Part shown: positions 50,813 to 59,251 of the stretch, in pieces
Layout: the number at the start of each line of letters is the position of its first letter
Numbering within the stretch: the stretch's first letter is position 1
DNA from: Bacteroidaceae bacterium
GTDB taxonomy: Bacteria > Bacteroidota > Bacteroidia > Bacteroidales > Bacteroidaceae
DNA: 64,000 nt
Direction: 5' to 3'
Assembly (NCBI GenBank): GCA_017617235.1
Contig: JAFZWQ010000031.1
Span: 30,425 to 94,424 of the forward strand
Notes under the pieces: model-generated
Seen by the model: the letters and a program-made list of their open reading frames with translations, nothing else
Databases searched by the model: none
Told to the model about the DNA's origin: nothing
Program-made: the position numbers and the translations under genes

Positions 50813-52276
50813 TCATAGACCATAAGAGATTTTCGTTTTCTTTAGTGTATTCTCTCCAACGGTATAAGCATAACAGGCTGCAGGCATAAACTGCAAACTT
50901 CCATACGACATTTTTTTCATTCCAGTTTCAGAGATGGAGGTAACCAATGCAAAAGGAAGTCCGTTGGTCTTCATATAATACTCCAATGACTTTAGTTCTT
51001 CACTTGGATTATGAAATGGCTTGTCTGTCCATTTGACCTCTACGGCCCAATCAGGTTTTTGTCGAGCATCATCGATACCAACTATATCGACTTCTCCCTT
51101 CTTTTTCCCTTCATTCCAATTGGCATACGAAATATTTGCATTTCGAGGAATCCACTGTGCATAGATGGCAGTTTCCACCATATTTCCTATTACCTCATCA
51201 TTCTCGTCAATTGGCTGAAACAAAGCACATCGTAATGAGGGGTTGGTCAGATAGAGTTTGAATAACATTTCGCGTCTGTAGTTTTTTGCCGTATCATCAG
51301 AACGCCTGATCTTTTTGATTAAGAATGCTGCTTCAAGGTACTGAATATATTTTCTGAGTGTATCTTTTTTCACACCTGAATCTTTCGACAGTCCCTCGTA
51401 TGAAAATTGCGCCCCTGAATGATAGGCTATCATCGTAAACAGAGAGTTTAGCTCCTGGACGTCTGTGATGCCATACAAACTGGGTAAATCCCTCAACAGT
51501 ACCTTGTCAATAATATCATGTCTGACAAACTGGCCAGGATTCTCCTGAATTTTCTCGGAGAACACCACCTCTGGATATCCGCCATAATTGATATAATCAA
51601 CAAACAGCTGATTCAGTTTGACGATATCCATAGTATTGTTCGCAGTAATAATGCTCCCTTCCGTCCATTCCATCTGATACGGAAGCATCAGATGCGAATA
51701 ATCTTTCAAATGAACATATTCATAGAAGGTTAATGGAGGAAGTGTGAAATCCGTAAAACGCCCTGCGCCGCTCTCGTTGCTTCGTTTCTTCAACTCAGCT
51801 GCAGCAGAACCTGAAGCCACAAATTTGACGTTATAATACGTATCAACCAAAGACTTCAGGTTGACCTCCCAATCCTTGAGATATTGTATCTCGTCAAAAA
51901 ACACATAGAATTGCTCTGTGCTATTGTCACTTTTGCCTAAAGCGCGTTTAGCCAGGTTAAACAATTGCTCCAGAAGAATCTGGTTGTATATGGGAGTCTC
52001 CACAGATATATATATGATGTTTTGTGGGGGTACCCCGTTGGCAAGCAGTCGTTGTATGGTGTGAAATATCATCACCGTTTTTCCCACACGCCGAGGCCCC
52101 ATCAAAATAATAGCACGTCTTAAATCCGACTCTGCCACCAATGGATAAAAGATATCAAGGTATAGACGAGGGTGCATTTGAGCGTAAAAGGGAGCTATCT
52201 CCTTTTCCGTCCACCAAGGGTTGTCAAATCTAAGCCTACCAATAATCTGTTTCTCTAATAGTTCGTTGTATTGCAT
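50813..52276 (-). CDS. AAA ATPase with DUF4143 C-terminus
   Basis: A 487-residue ATPase of the AAA_14/DUF4143 family: Walker A MGPRRVGKTVMI near residue 61, Walker B YVFFDEIQYLKDW near 125, the sensor VASGSAAAEL near 155, and a DUF4143 domain ending with the nuclease-like strand WAVEVKWTDKPF. These are common single genes in Bacteroidota; their role is poorly known. I use ATG at 52276, about 14 nt after the predicted RNA start. Confidence 0.88.
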   Translation of the reverse strand: MQYNELLEKQIIGRLRFDNPWWTEKEIAPFYAQMHPRLYLDIFYPLVAESDLRRAIILMGPRRVGKTVMIFHTIQRLLANGVPPQNIIYISVETPIYNQILLEQLFNLAKRALGKSDNSTEQFYVFFDEIQYLKDWEVNLKSLVDTYYNVKFVASGSAAAELKKRSNESGAGRFTDFTLPPLTFYEYVHLKDYSHLMLPYQMEWTEGSIITANNTMDIVKLNQLFVDYINYGGYPEVVFSEKIQENPGQFVRHDIIDKVLLRDLPSLYGITDVQELNSLFTMIAYHSGAQFSYEGLSKDSGVKKDTLRKYIQYLEAAFLIKKIRRSDDTAKNYRREMLFKLYLTNPSLRCALFQPIDENDEVIGNMVETAIYAQWIPRNANISYANWNEGKKKGEVDIVGIDDARQKPDWAVEVKWTDKPFHNPSEELKSLEYYMKTNGLPFALVTSISETGMKKMSYGSLQFMPAACYAYTVGENTLKKTKISYGL

Positions 52277-52295
52277 AATATCTTCTTTTTGGCTG

Positions 52296-52327
52296 CAAAC
52301 ATACAACTATTTTCCTTAATTTCCAAA
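52296..52327 (-). promoter_or_regulatory. Promoter of the DUF4143 ATPase gene
   Basis: On the reverse strand TTTG (52327-52324), 20 nt, then TATGTTTG (52303-52296). Both boxes and the spacing match the consensus. Confidence 0.75.
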
Positions 52328-52698
52328 TTTTATTCAAAATAAGAAGAAAGGAATCTGCTTATTTAGCATTATTTGTTGATTATTTAATTATAAGAGGGCT
52401 TCATTAATAAAAAAACGTCCCTAAATACTGTCTATTATTTCTTATTTTTCATTTATAAGTAATTATATATTAGTCAATTATATCAATATTTCCAATTAAG
52501 AAGGTTTAAATCCGCTTAATCAGAAGAAAGGGATTAATCTTAATTCAATTGAGATTTCCTCGACTCCTGTCGCGACTTGGCATAGTTCGAACGAGTTTGA
52601 CTCTGCTCTCACTGCTCCATCAGTTCATCACCCATACGGTATTTGATGTCGTCATTGTCAATTATAGTATCAGGTGTTAAAGGTTAACAATCCATTAG
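52328..52698. other. AT-rich stretch without a clear gene
   Basis: 371 bp. The first 230 bp are very AT-rich with no long frame. From about 52627 to 52680 the reverse strand has a short open stretch ending IIDNDDIKYRMGDELMEQ and a stop near 52607. This looks like the tail of a lost gene but is too short to name. No tRNA or array was seen. Confidence 0.45.
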
Positions 52699-53511
52699 TC
52701 ATTTGTCGTAACTCCAATTAATTTTTTTTTCAAGTTCCTTTGCCTTTGTAGCAAAGCGCTTCCAGGTATGTTTGAGGATATCTGGATCATTCCATGACCT
52801 TTCGAAGTGACACATCGGAGCCTGCAACATCGGGCCCCACACCATCATACCCGCTTCGAAATTTCTGCGTTTTCTTCCAGTACGTTTACCAATAGCAGCA
52901 TCCGTTATGTTCGCAGAACCGAAGTATGCACACTCATCGTCAAAGATAAATATCTTCATGTGGTTGTGCACGTTATGGCGTAACTCGAAAAGAGGATTCT
53001 CCAGAAGCTTAGGGCACCTATTCTTAGCATACAGGTAGAAATAGAAAGGTTGCATACACACCACCTGAACGTGAACACCACGCTCTACAAGTGAAAGGAA
53101 GAAATCACATATACGAAGTGTTTCTTCTCCACTATCAGACTTAACGGTGACTTTAAAAATATCAAGATTTCCTGTTGCTATTCTCAAGCTGCGTTTAACT
53201 TCTGTCATCCGTTTAAATACAAGCGTGTAATGCTCATCGTCAGCCACATAAGAGAAGCATTCCTCTGCATGAGGTTCCTCGAATGTAGGAGAAGATAGCA
53301 CATTGGGCGCAGGCTTTTCAACCTCCTCTATAGGTTTGTTGACTTGGATGCCGAAATACTGCTGCACTGCCTCCACGTTAAAGCGGTAATGCCCTCTACG
53401 TGTTTTGTGGGTAGGCAGCACACCAGTCTTAGCAAGATTCAGCACCTCGTTAGTCGTGCGTCCTGTAAGCTCTACCACATCTGCCGTGTTGATGTATTTC
53501 TTGATTGCCAT
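52699..53511 (-). CDS. Excisionase-like HTH plus phospholipase-D-like nuclease protein
   Basis: A 270-residue protein with two parts. The first 55 residues are a MerR/excisionase-type HTH (YINTADVVELTGRTTNEVLNLAKTGVLPTHKTRRGHYRF). From about residue 95 comes a phospholipase D (HKD) domain with the catalytic segment HNHMKIFIFDDECAYFGSANIT near residue 195. Only one HKD motif is present, so the enzyme would act as a dimer. Such proteins are nucleases or DNA-binding partners. I start at 53511; the in-frame codon at 53538 overlaps the upstream gene. It is the last gene of the helicase/methyltransferase operon. Confidence 0.82.
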   Translation of the reverse strand: MAIKKYINTADVVELTGRTTNEVLNLAKTGVLPTHKTRRGHYRFNVEAVQQYFGIQVNKPIEEVEKPAPNVLSSPTFEEPHAEECFSYVADDEHYTLVFKRMTEVKRSLRIATGNLDIFKVTVKSDSGEETLRICDFFLSLVERGVHVQVVCMQPFYFYLYAKNRCPKLLENPLFELRHNVHNHMKIFIFDDECAYFGSANITDAAIGKRTGRKRRNFEAGMMVWGPMLQAPMCHFERSWNDPDILKHTWKRFATKAKELEKKINWSYDK

Positions 53512-53534
53512 AGGCGTAGTTATAGAGCAATTAA

Positions 53535-54206
53535 TCATTCAGGCTTGCCCTCTTCTATCTTTAGTCCCAGATGATAATGGTCGGAGATGTGCTTTAGATC
53601 TTCAGCTTTTGTGGGATTACTGATGTTCGAGTAGATGTACCAGCCATCGCACTCATGTTGCCAGATATGACCAGCCACAGGGGGACGTTTCTCTTTGCTG
53701 ACAAGGTTGAAGCCTCTGCCATGTTCTATTCCCAAAACAGGAATGCGTTCCAAACCAATCTTCCTAAGAGTATCGATAAAGGTATCAATAGCTTGGCGAT
53801 GCCAGATGACAGTTCCGTCTGGGAAGGTCACTTTCAAGCCCTTTGTCGGATTCTTAACTTGTTTTGTAGGTTCATGAGGTGCTACTTCCTCTGGCACTTC
53901 CTCGCTCCTAACAGGCGTGCTGCTACGAGGTGTCAGCACTTTAGCACCCGTCATTTCGCTAATCTTCGTCTTACGACTCAGAGCTACGCTGATAGGTTCG
54001 CCAGGATGATACTCCACCACCAGCACCAAGTCGCGCTGAATGGGGTTTAACCTTGGAGCAATATCACTACTGAGGGCAGGAAGAATCTCTTTCTTGATGA
54101 TTTCCTCCTCCAGTTCCTCCACTTGTTGGAGGACATCTTTGTTGAGTCGAACTCCTAAATCGCGAGAGTTTTCAATGATACTGTATAGTTTTTCAAGTCT
54201 TGTCAT
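53535..54206 (-). CDS. Hypothetical protein of the helicase/methyltransferase operon
   Basis: A 223-residue protein I do not recognise. The N-terminal 90 residues are helical (RLEKLYSIIENSRDLGVRLNKDVLQQVEELEEEIIKKEI). A proline/serine-rich linker follows (TPRSSTPVRSEEVPEEV). A C-terminal domain from about residue 120 starts GLKVTFPDGTVIWHRQAIDTFIDTL and has beta strands with WQHECDGWYIYSN. It starts 8 bp after the remnant methyltransferase tail at 54215, so it probably once followed the methyltransferase gene directly. It is followed by the PLD gene 23 nt later. A DNA-recognition or adaptor role is a guess. Confidence 0.75.
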   Translation of the reverse strand: MTRLEKLYSIIENSRDLGVRLNKDVLQQVEELEEEIIKKEILPALSSDIAPRLNPIQRDLVLVVEYHPGEPISVALSRKTKISEMTGAKVLTPRSSTPVRSEEVPEEVAPHEPTKQVKNPTKGLKVTFPDGTVIWHRQAIDTFIDTLRKIGLERIPVLGIEHGRGFNLVSKEKRPPVAGHIWQHECDGWYIYSNISNPTKAEDLKHISDHYHLGLKIEEGKPE

Positions 54207-54214
54207 ATTTCTTG

Positions 54215-54316
54215 TTATTCTGATTGTTCTACAATTTTGATTTCTTCCTCTGTTAAAGCATATAACTGATAAACGAGGCGGTCGATTTCGGATTCAAAGA
54301 ACCGTTCTGTGGTCAA
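54215..54316 (-). pseudogene. Remnant of a methyltransferase C-terminus
   Basis: The reverse strand encodes FESEIDRLVYQLYALTEEE followed by IKIVEQSE and a stop at 54215-54217. This matches the end of the intact methyltransferase (ESEIDRLVYQLYGLTEEE then ILVVEKVS, stop at 56099) with several substitutions, and 17 bp in the middle are identical. No start codon or upstream part of the gene remains. The similarity fades upstream of FESE. Confidence 0.85.
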
Positions 54317-54323
54317 AGAGGAT

Positions 54324-54692
54324 TTACATAGCAGTACTAATGATGTGTATTCGCTTATAAACTATTCCATCTTTATTAAAAACTGATGATGACCCCTTAC
54401 TTCTTTTAGGAATTTTTCTTTTCTTCAACTTCTTTAGCCTCTTTCTCTCTTTACTTAATTGCTCAACTAGGCTATCCAATTCTCTTATTTTCTCTATGAA
54501 ATACGGTCTTATTTCTTCATTCATAGCATCCAATATTTTTGAACAATCAGTGGTACATATTGATTGAAACTTGCTATTGAAACAAAGTGCAAACAGCTCG
54601 TCGATTTTCTCTTCGGAATCAAGCGGCTGATAATACTCAAGGAATGTTATAAGATTCATAGTGTTGAGTTCTTTTTTTTGTAAAGTTTCCAT
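54324..54692 (-). CDS. Small coiled-coil protein downstream of SIR2
   Basis: A 122-residue protein without a recognised family. Residues about 15-60 are mixed helical (MNLITFLEYYQPLDSEEKIDELFALCF) and residues 62-95 form a likely coiled coil that becomes strongly basic (LVEQLSKERKRLKKLKKRK). The gene lies 35 nt after the SIR2 gene on the same strand and ends just before the methyltransferase remnant, so it travelled with SIR2. It may be a partner, sensor or inhibitor of the SIR2 protein. The start could also be 54659. Confidence 0.65.
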   Translation of the reverse strand: METLQKKELNTMNLITFLEYYQPLDSEEKIDELFALCFNSKFQSICTTDCSKILDAMNEEIRPYFIEKIRELDSLVEQLSKERKRLKKLKKRKIPKRSKGSSSVFNKDGIVYKRIHIISTAM

Positions 54693-54727
54693 TGCTTTAT
54701 TTATATAACTCGCTGTGTGACATGCTC

Positions 54728-55990
54728 CTATTGTTTTTTAAGTCTTGTATTTATCGTATTTGTTTTACAATCAAGGGAAACAATCTCCCAGACCTTTTCA
54801 TATATTATGGAATAATCATCTACATATAGCATTTCCACGTTAACGCTTTTCAAAAAAGTCTCTTTAGCTTTAGACTCTTCCTTTTCACAAAGAGGAGCTA
54901 TATACCAGCTTTTTAGATTTTTATCAAACATTTGATTGTATTTAGCCCTTTCTTCTAAAAGCCATCTCAAAACGGTTTCTTGCTCAGATAGGTCTAATCC
55001 GAAAATGAATAAATCTTTCCTTAGTACAATGCTTAACCAAGTACAATTCCCAGACCATGTATTATCAATATTAGGAGAATTAGTTTCTCTTAATCTTACT
55101 TGGATCTCTCTTTTTAAGTTCTCATAGTCACCTTTGCCAATTCTAATGCTATTAACATAGTTGTACAAACCATGAATATGCCAAATAGCGAAACTATCCC
55201 AAGGACGAATTATTGGAAATGGCGCAAAATACGTTTCAAAAGGAAAACCTTCTTGGGTCTTATTATTCGCCCCAACAGCTATTCGTGGATTTAAATGTAC
55301 TTTTTTGCTTAATGAGGTATCATAATTAGTGGTTAATATAGGAGTCTGAATAGCTTTTGCAACGTTCAAAAAGGGCAAAATCCAATCCTGCAATGTATAA
55401 TCTGCAAATATTGTTTTAACGATTTGCTTAGATGCATAATCGTCTGTTGTTCCATGCATTGCAATATGTTGAGCAATAGCTAGCGCATCAAACGAACTCG
55501 GGTTGTAGCTAATTCCGACAGATTTTAAAATTATATTTAATCGCTTGATAATTTCGTCCTTGACCAATTCCAAGCTTTCACTATTATAACATGTAGTTAA
55601 ACGTACATGATTGCATTTCTCTGTCGAAATTCCTATTGTCTGCGCAAACTCATTATAACAAATATTGGGGGGTACGTCATATTTTGGGAAGCTATTTATT
55701 AGTGAGGATAAGTATTGCGTCGTTTCTACATTTTCGCGCTCAATTGTAGCTCTCGTTTTTTCGTCAACAATAGTATCGAACTCCTCTGGAAGCGTGTGGG
55801 CTTCTTTAATATGCCTCGGCGTTTTATTTATAGATATTCCTTCACGAACTTTATCTATCAGCTCTTTCCAGGTGACTTTCCCAGAAACATGCTTCTCATA
55901 ACGATCATAGTTATGTATTCCATTGCCTACCAAAAAGGCTATGGAGTCACGATTCTGCATAACTAACGATGAAAGTTCTTCACAAGTCAT
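54728..55990 (-). CDS. SIR2-like domain defence protein
   Basis: A 420-residue protein with the SIR2-like NAD-binding fold: FLVGNGIHNYDR near residue 19 (the GxG loop), ILTTNYDTSL near residue 237 (family TTNxD), IWHIHGLYN near residue 283 with the catalytic-type histidine, and LFIFGLDLSEQE near 338. Bacterial SIR2 proteins in defence systems destroy NAD+ when phage infection is sensed. The 80 C-terminal residues after the SIR2 core are not assigned. I use the ATG at 55990, not the upstream TTG. It has its own TACTTTTG promoter box, so it may be expressed apart from the methyltransferase. Confidence 0.87.
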   Translation of the reverse strand: MTCEELSSLVMQNRDSIAFLVGNGIHNYDRYEKHVSGKVTWKELIDKVREGISINKTPRHIKEAHTLPEEFDTIVDEKTRATIERENVETTQYLSSLINSFPKYDVPPNICYNEFAQTIGISTEKCNHVRLTTCYNSESLELVKDEIIKRLNIILKSVGISYNPSSFDALAIAQHIAMHGTTDDYASKQIVKTIFADYTLQDWILPFLNVAKAIQTPILTTNYDTSLSKKVHLNPRIAVGANNKTQEGFPFETYFAPFPIIRPWDSFAIWHIHGLYNYVNSIRIGKGDYENLKREIQVRLRETNSPNIDNTWSGNCTWLSIVLRKDLFIFGLDLSEQETVLRWLLEERAKYNQMFDKNLKSWYIAPLCEKEESKAKETFLKSVNVEMLYVDDYSIIYEKVWEIVSLDCKTNTINTRLKKQ

Positions 55991-56048
55991 AATTACCAAA
56001 TACTATTATCTTTCCAACCGAAAAAACTTTATTAGATCGCTGGCCTTT

Positions 56049-56056
56049 GCAAAAGT
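56049..56056 (-). promoter_or_regulatory. Possible SIR2 promoter box
   Basis: TACTTTTG on the reverse strand, 58 nt before the SIR2 ATG, in the 108-bp gap after the methyltransferase. No TTTG partner was found at the right distance. Confidence 0.45.
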
Positions 56057-56098
56057 AGGAAATATTTTCAAAACCATCACGTTTTATCAACTTTTTCT

Positions 56099-59000
56099 TC
56101 AAGAAACCTTCTCTACAACCAGTATTTCTTCTTCTGTCAAACCATAGAGCTGATAGACAAGACGGTCGATTTCGGATTCCAAAAGAGATGTATCAGTAAA
56201 AGGATTGTCGCGTTTTGCTTTTACAATTTTTTCAGCTAATACCGTCAAATCTCTTCCTAATTGTTCGCCAGGAAGTTCTATCGGCAACTTTTTGAGATGG
56301 GTTAGTTTTACCTGAGGGAATACTCTACCAGATTCTTGAACAAGTTTATTGTAAAGGAACCTGATATATGAAGAATTTAAAATTGCTAGAAATGCGAGCA
56401 TGCTTATCTTGTCCGAATACTCTTCCCTAACCCATGCACATTGAATAGTATTTCTAAACCAAATGTAGTTGGTGTCTATTGTTGCGATAGGGTATGGTGC
56501 AGTTTGTCTCCAAATTATTTTTTCCTTTCTCGCAAATGCTTCTTTGTTGAAACTAACCTGCTCATTTGATTTCAATATTGTTCTATAGTCAAGATTAAAG
56601 AATTCATCGGTATCAGGAGAACAATAATAACGGTTTATTAATTTACCATACCAAACAGGATGACTATTCATAAAGTACATCTTGTTGTCATTAAAAAGAC
56701 GCTCATAGAGATCATTTCCTCCTTTGTTTTTAAGACCAATATTACTTCTGTGATATTGTATGCCTGCATCGCGTATATCAAAAACATCATTAAACAAAAG
56801 AGCACCAATAGATGTAGAAGGCAAGAAATTCAAATCGCTTTGCTTCTTTATTTCATCGGTCCTTACTATCTCGACAACACCATTAACAATCCAGTTGTTT
56901 GATTTACTTGCATCCACATACTTTACATTACCATCAGTGGTTGTATTCTTAATAAAAGATATGCAAACAGGAACTACTGCATTCTCAAAAACGCCCATTC
57001 CTAAATTAACTACTCTTTCAATTTTATAATGAACAAGTACTGAACGAATATCTTTATAACGTGGTTGGCTTAAATATGTATTAGGTGTTATGTAACATAA
57101 ATATCCAGTTTTATTGTTTGAGATATTCAATCCTTCTCCAATAAACATTTTGTAAATATCTGCATAGTTCTTTACCATTGCTTGATATTTCTTTTTGTAT
57201 ATCTCAATATCTTTGTCAATATTAGCACCATATGGCGGATTTCCAATCACAATATCAAAGCCTCCTTGTGAAAAAACATCATAAAACCAAGTGTGCCAAA
57301 GCATGAATTGATTGTTGCCAGATAGGTCAAGGTCACCAAAGTCAACGTTGATGCTTTGCTCGCGGAGTTGCTGCTTTACATTGTCAGTTATCTCTTTGCG
57401 AAGGGATTGCTTCTCATGATGGTCTGTGCAATTATAGTATTTGGCCAGCATCCTGCGCAGGTCAAGACGATAGACATCAAGCATACTGTCGAAGATGGAA
57501 AGCATGCCTGACTCATCGGCTTTCTTCTCTGTCATAGTCGAGAGGTCAATACCCTTGTATTGCTCCAACAGCGAATTGCCTTGCATAATCTTGAAATCAA
57601 GGTTGGGCAGAGCCTGTGGGGTTTCTTCATCAACAATCAGGGAGAGCCAGAAACGGAGGCGGGCAATATCAACAGCACCACGCTCGATATCTACACCATA
57701 GATATTTTGTTGAATGATGTGTTTTTTGATTTCTGCGGCTTGATGTTGGCTGATTCCTTCGAGGGCTATGCGGCATTGGAAGAGTTCTTTCAGCAGACCC
57801 ATTGGGAATGCACCAGAGCCAATAGCTGGGTCGCATATTTTGACGTTCTTCAAGGCTTCATCTACCTGCTGACGGAATCTATCGTTGGCGCCAAGAGTAG
57901 CAACATTATGAGTGGTCACGAACTGACGAATGGCCTCTTTGGTCTGTTCGTCTTCAATGCCTGTCTGGAGATAGGCAATCAGGCTTTCGCGACACATATA
58001 GCTGACGATTTCCTTGGGCGTATAGAAAGCACCTTTATCTTTATTATCTTCCAATAGGTTCTCAAAGATGCGACCCAACATCTCTGGGTCAACACCTACT
58101 TCTGCATCATCTGGATCGTTCTCATCAATAGTGAAGTTATAAGAGGCAAAGAAGTCGAGCAAACTCTGCATGTATTTGGCAGGCAGAGGGAACTCTGTCT
58201 CATCAGTTGCATCACGCTCAAATAAACCACCATTCAAATATGGCGTGCGATATTGAGGAAGTCGTTTCTCGTTTTCGCTATTGAGATCGTTGAAGAGCGA
58301 TTCCAACACGTTGTCGATGAAGTGGTCTTTATCTTGACATTGGGCAAAGAGGGTTTGTATGAACTCTGCATCACCCGTCCCCCATTCTGCACCAGCAGGC
58401 ACACCCAGCCAACCTTTTTTCTGTAGGAACTGAAGGAACACAAGGCGTCCCATGAGTTTCTTCACATAGTCGCGAACTGCCTTTTCTGGATTCTGGAAGT
58501 GGGCGAACTCCTGCATGATTTCCTCACATGGGTCGTTCTTGACTTGCTCCTCCCACTTGTTGGAAACCTTTACCATTCGCTTACCCGTGATATATTGGAT
58601 AATGTCCTCATACTGCTTCTTGTAGCCATCAAAGAACATGTCGCTGACAGCATCCACAGAGAATGCTTTGGTCAGGTCTTTCAGCGTGAGACTACTGTCG
58701 CGCAGTTTCTCGAACTGCTGAATGGCAGTACGGCTGCGATGACCTTCACCCAGCAGATAAGTGAAACGCTTGGCATCAGTTGATTCTTTCTGATAACTGC
58801 CATCATCGGCAAACGTCCAGGCTTCACTAACATACGAGAATCGAAGCACACTCTCGTTCTTGCGATAACAGAACATGAAGGCACCAGCATTGCCGTTGTT
58901 TCGCCAGTCGGTCAGCAGCATATCGCGAATGCCTCGCCGGTTACGTTCTATATCAACGCTATCAGAGAGTTCCACTTCGTAGACGGAAATAGTTTGATTA

Positions 59001-59170
59001 TCACTCAAAGTGATTGTTCCTAACCATAGAGCCTGCTTGGCAAACTGACTACTGGTTGGAATCGTTGATGGCGTATTCCAAAACTTTATCTTGTTGCCAA
59101 AAATGTCGTGCAACAGCAACTGCCAGTTCTGGCGATTATATCTCGATTCAATAACTTCCTTGTAGTTCAT
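56099..59170 (-). CDS. Eco57I-type class I DNA methyltransferase
   Basis: A 1023-residue DNA adenine methyltransferase of the Eco57I/type IIG-like kind. Key parts are KGAFYTPKEIVSYMCRE near residue 385, the AdoMet motif CDPAIGSGAFPMGLL near 457, DIERGAVDIARLRFWLS near 505, and the catalytic NPPY in FDIVIGNPPYGAN near 645. A target-recognition region follows to the C-terminus (ESEIDRLVYQLYGLTEEE). The N-terminal 350 residues are family-specific and no PD-ExK motif is evident there. The nuclease is probably the PLD domain of the helicase encoded upstream. The end of the gene seems to have been replaced or duplicated: a second, diverged tail lies at 54215. Confidence 0.93.
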   Translation of the reverse strand: MNYKEVIESRYNRQNWQLLLHDIFGNKIKFWNTPSTIPTSSQFAKQALWLGTITLSDNQTISVYEVELSDSVDIERNRRGIRDMLLTDWRNNGNAGAFMFCYRKNESVLRFSYVSEAWTFADDGSYQKESTDAKRFTYLLGEGHRSRTAIQQFEKLRDSSLTLKDLTKAFSVDAVSDMFFDGYKKQYEDIIQYITGKRMVKVSNKWEEQVKNDPCEEIMQEFAHFQNPEKAVRDYVKKLMGRLVFLQFLQKKGWLGVPAGAEWGTGDAEFIQTLFAQCQDKDHFIDNVLESLFNDLNSENEKRLPQYRTPYLNGGLFERDATDETEFPLPAKYMQSLLDFFASYNFTIDENDPDDAEVGVDPEMLGRIFENLLEDNKDKGAFYTPKEIVSYMCRESLIAYLQTGIEDEQTKEAIRQFVTTHNVATLGANDRFRQQVDEALKNVKICDPAIGSGAFPMGLLKELFQCRIALEGISQHQAAEIKKHIIQQNIYGVDIERGAVDIARLRFWLSLIVDEETPQALPNLDFKIMQGNSLLEQYKGIDLSTMTEKKADESGMLSIFDSMLDVYRLDLRRMLAKYYNCTDHHEKQSLRKEITDNVKQQLREQSINVDFGDLDLSGNNQFMLWHTWFYDVFSQGGFDIVIGNPPYGANIDKDIEIYKKKYQAMVKNYADIYKMFIGEGLNISNNKTGYLCYITPNTYLSQPRYKDIRSVLVHYKIERVVNLGMGVFENAVVPVCISFIKNTTTDGNVKYVDASKSNNWIVNGVVEIVRTDEIKKQSDLNFLPSTSIGALLFNDVFDIRDAGIQYHRSNIGLKNKGGNDLYERLFNDNKMYFMNSHPVWYGKLINRYYCSPDTDEFFNLDYRTILKSNEQVSFNKEAFARKEKIIWRQTAPYPIATIDTNYIWFRNTIQCAWVREEYSDKISMLAFLAILNSSYIRFLYNKLVQESGRVFPQVKLTHLKKLPIELPGEQLGRDLTVLAEKIVKAKRDNPFTDTSLLESEIDRLVYQLYGLTEEEILVVEKVS

Positions 59171-59251
59171 AGGGCTTAGCTATTTTGAAAACTTTGAACT
59201 TCGTTCGAACTTTTCTCGCCTCAGCAGATGAGCAAGCTCTCTGCGTTCGGC

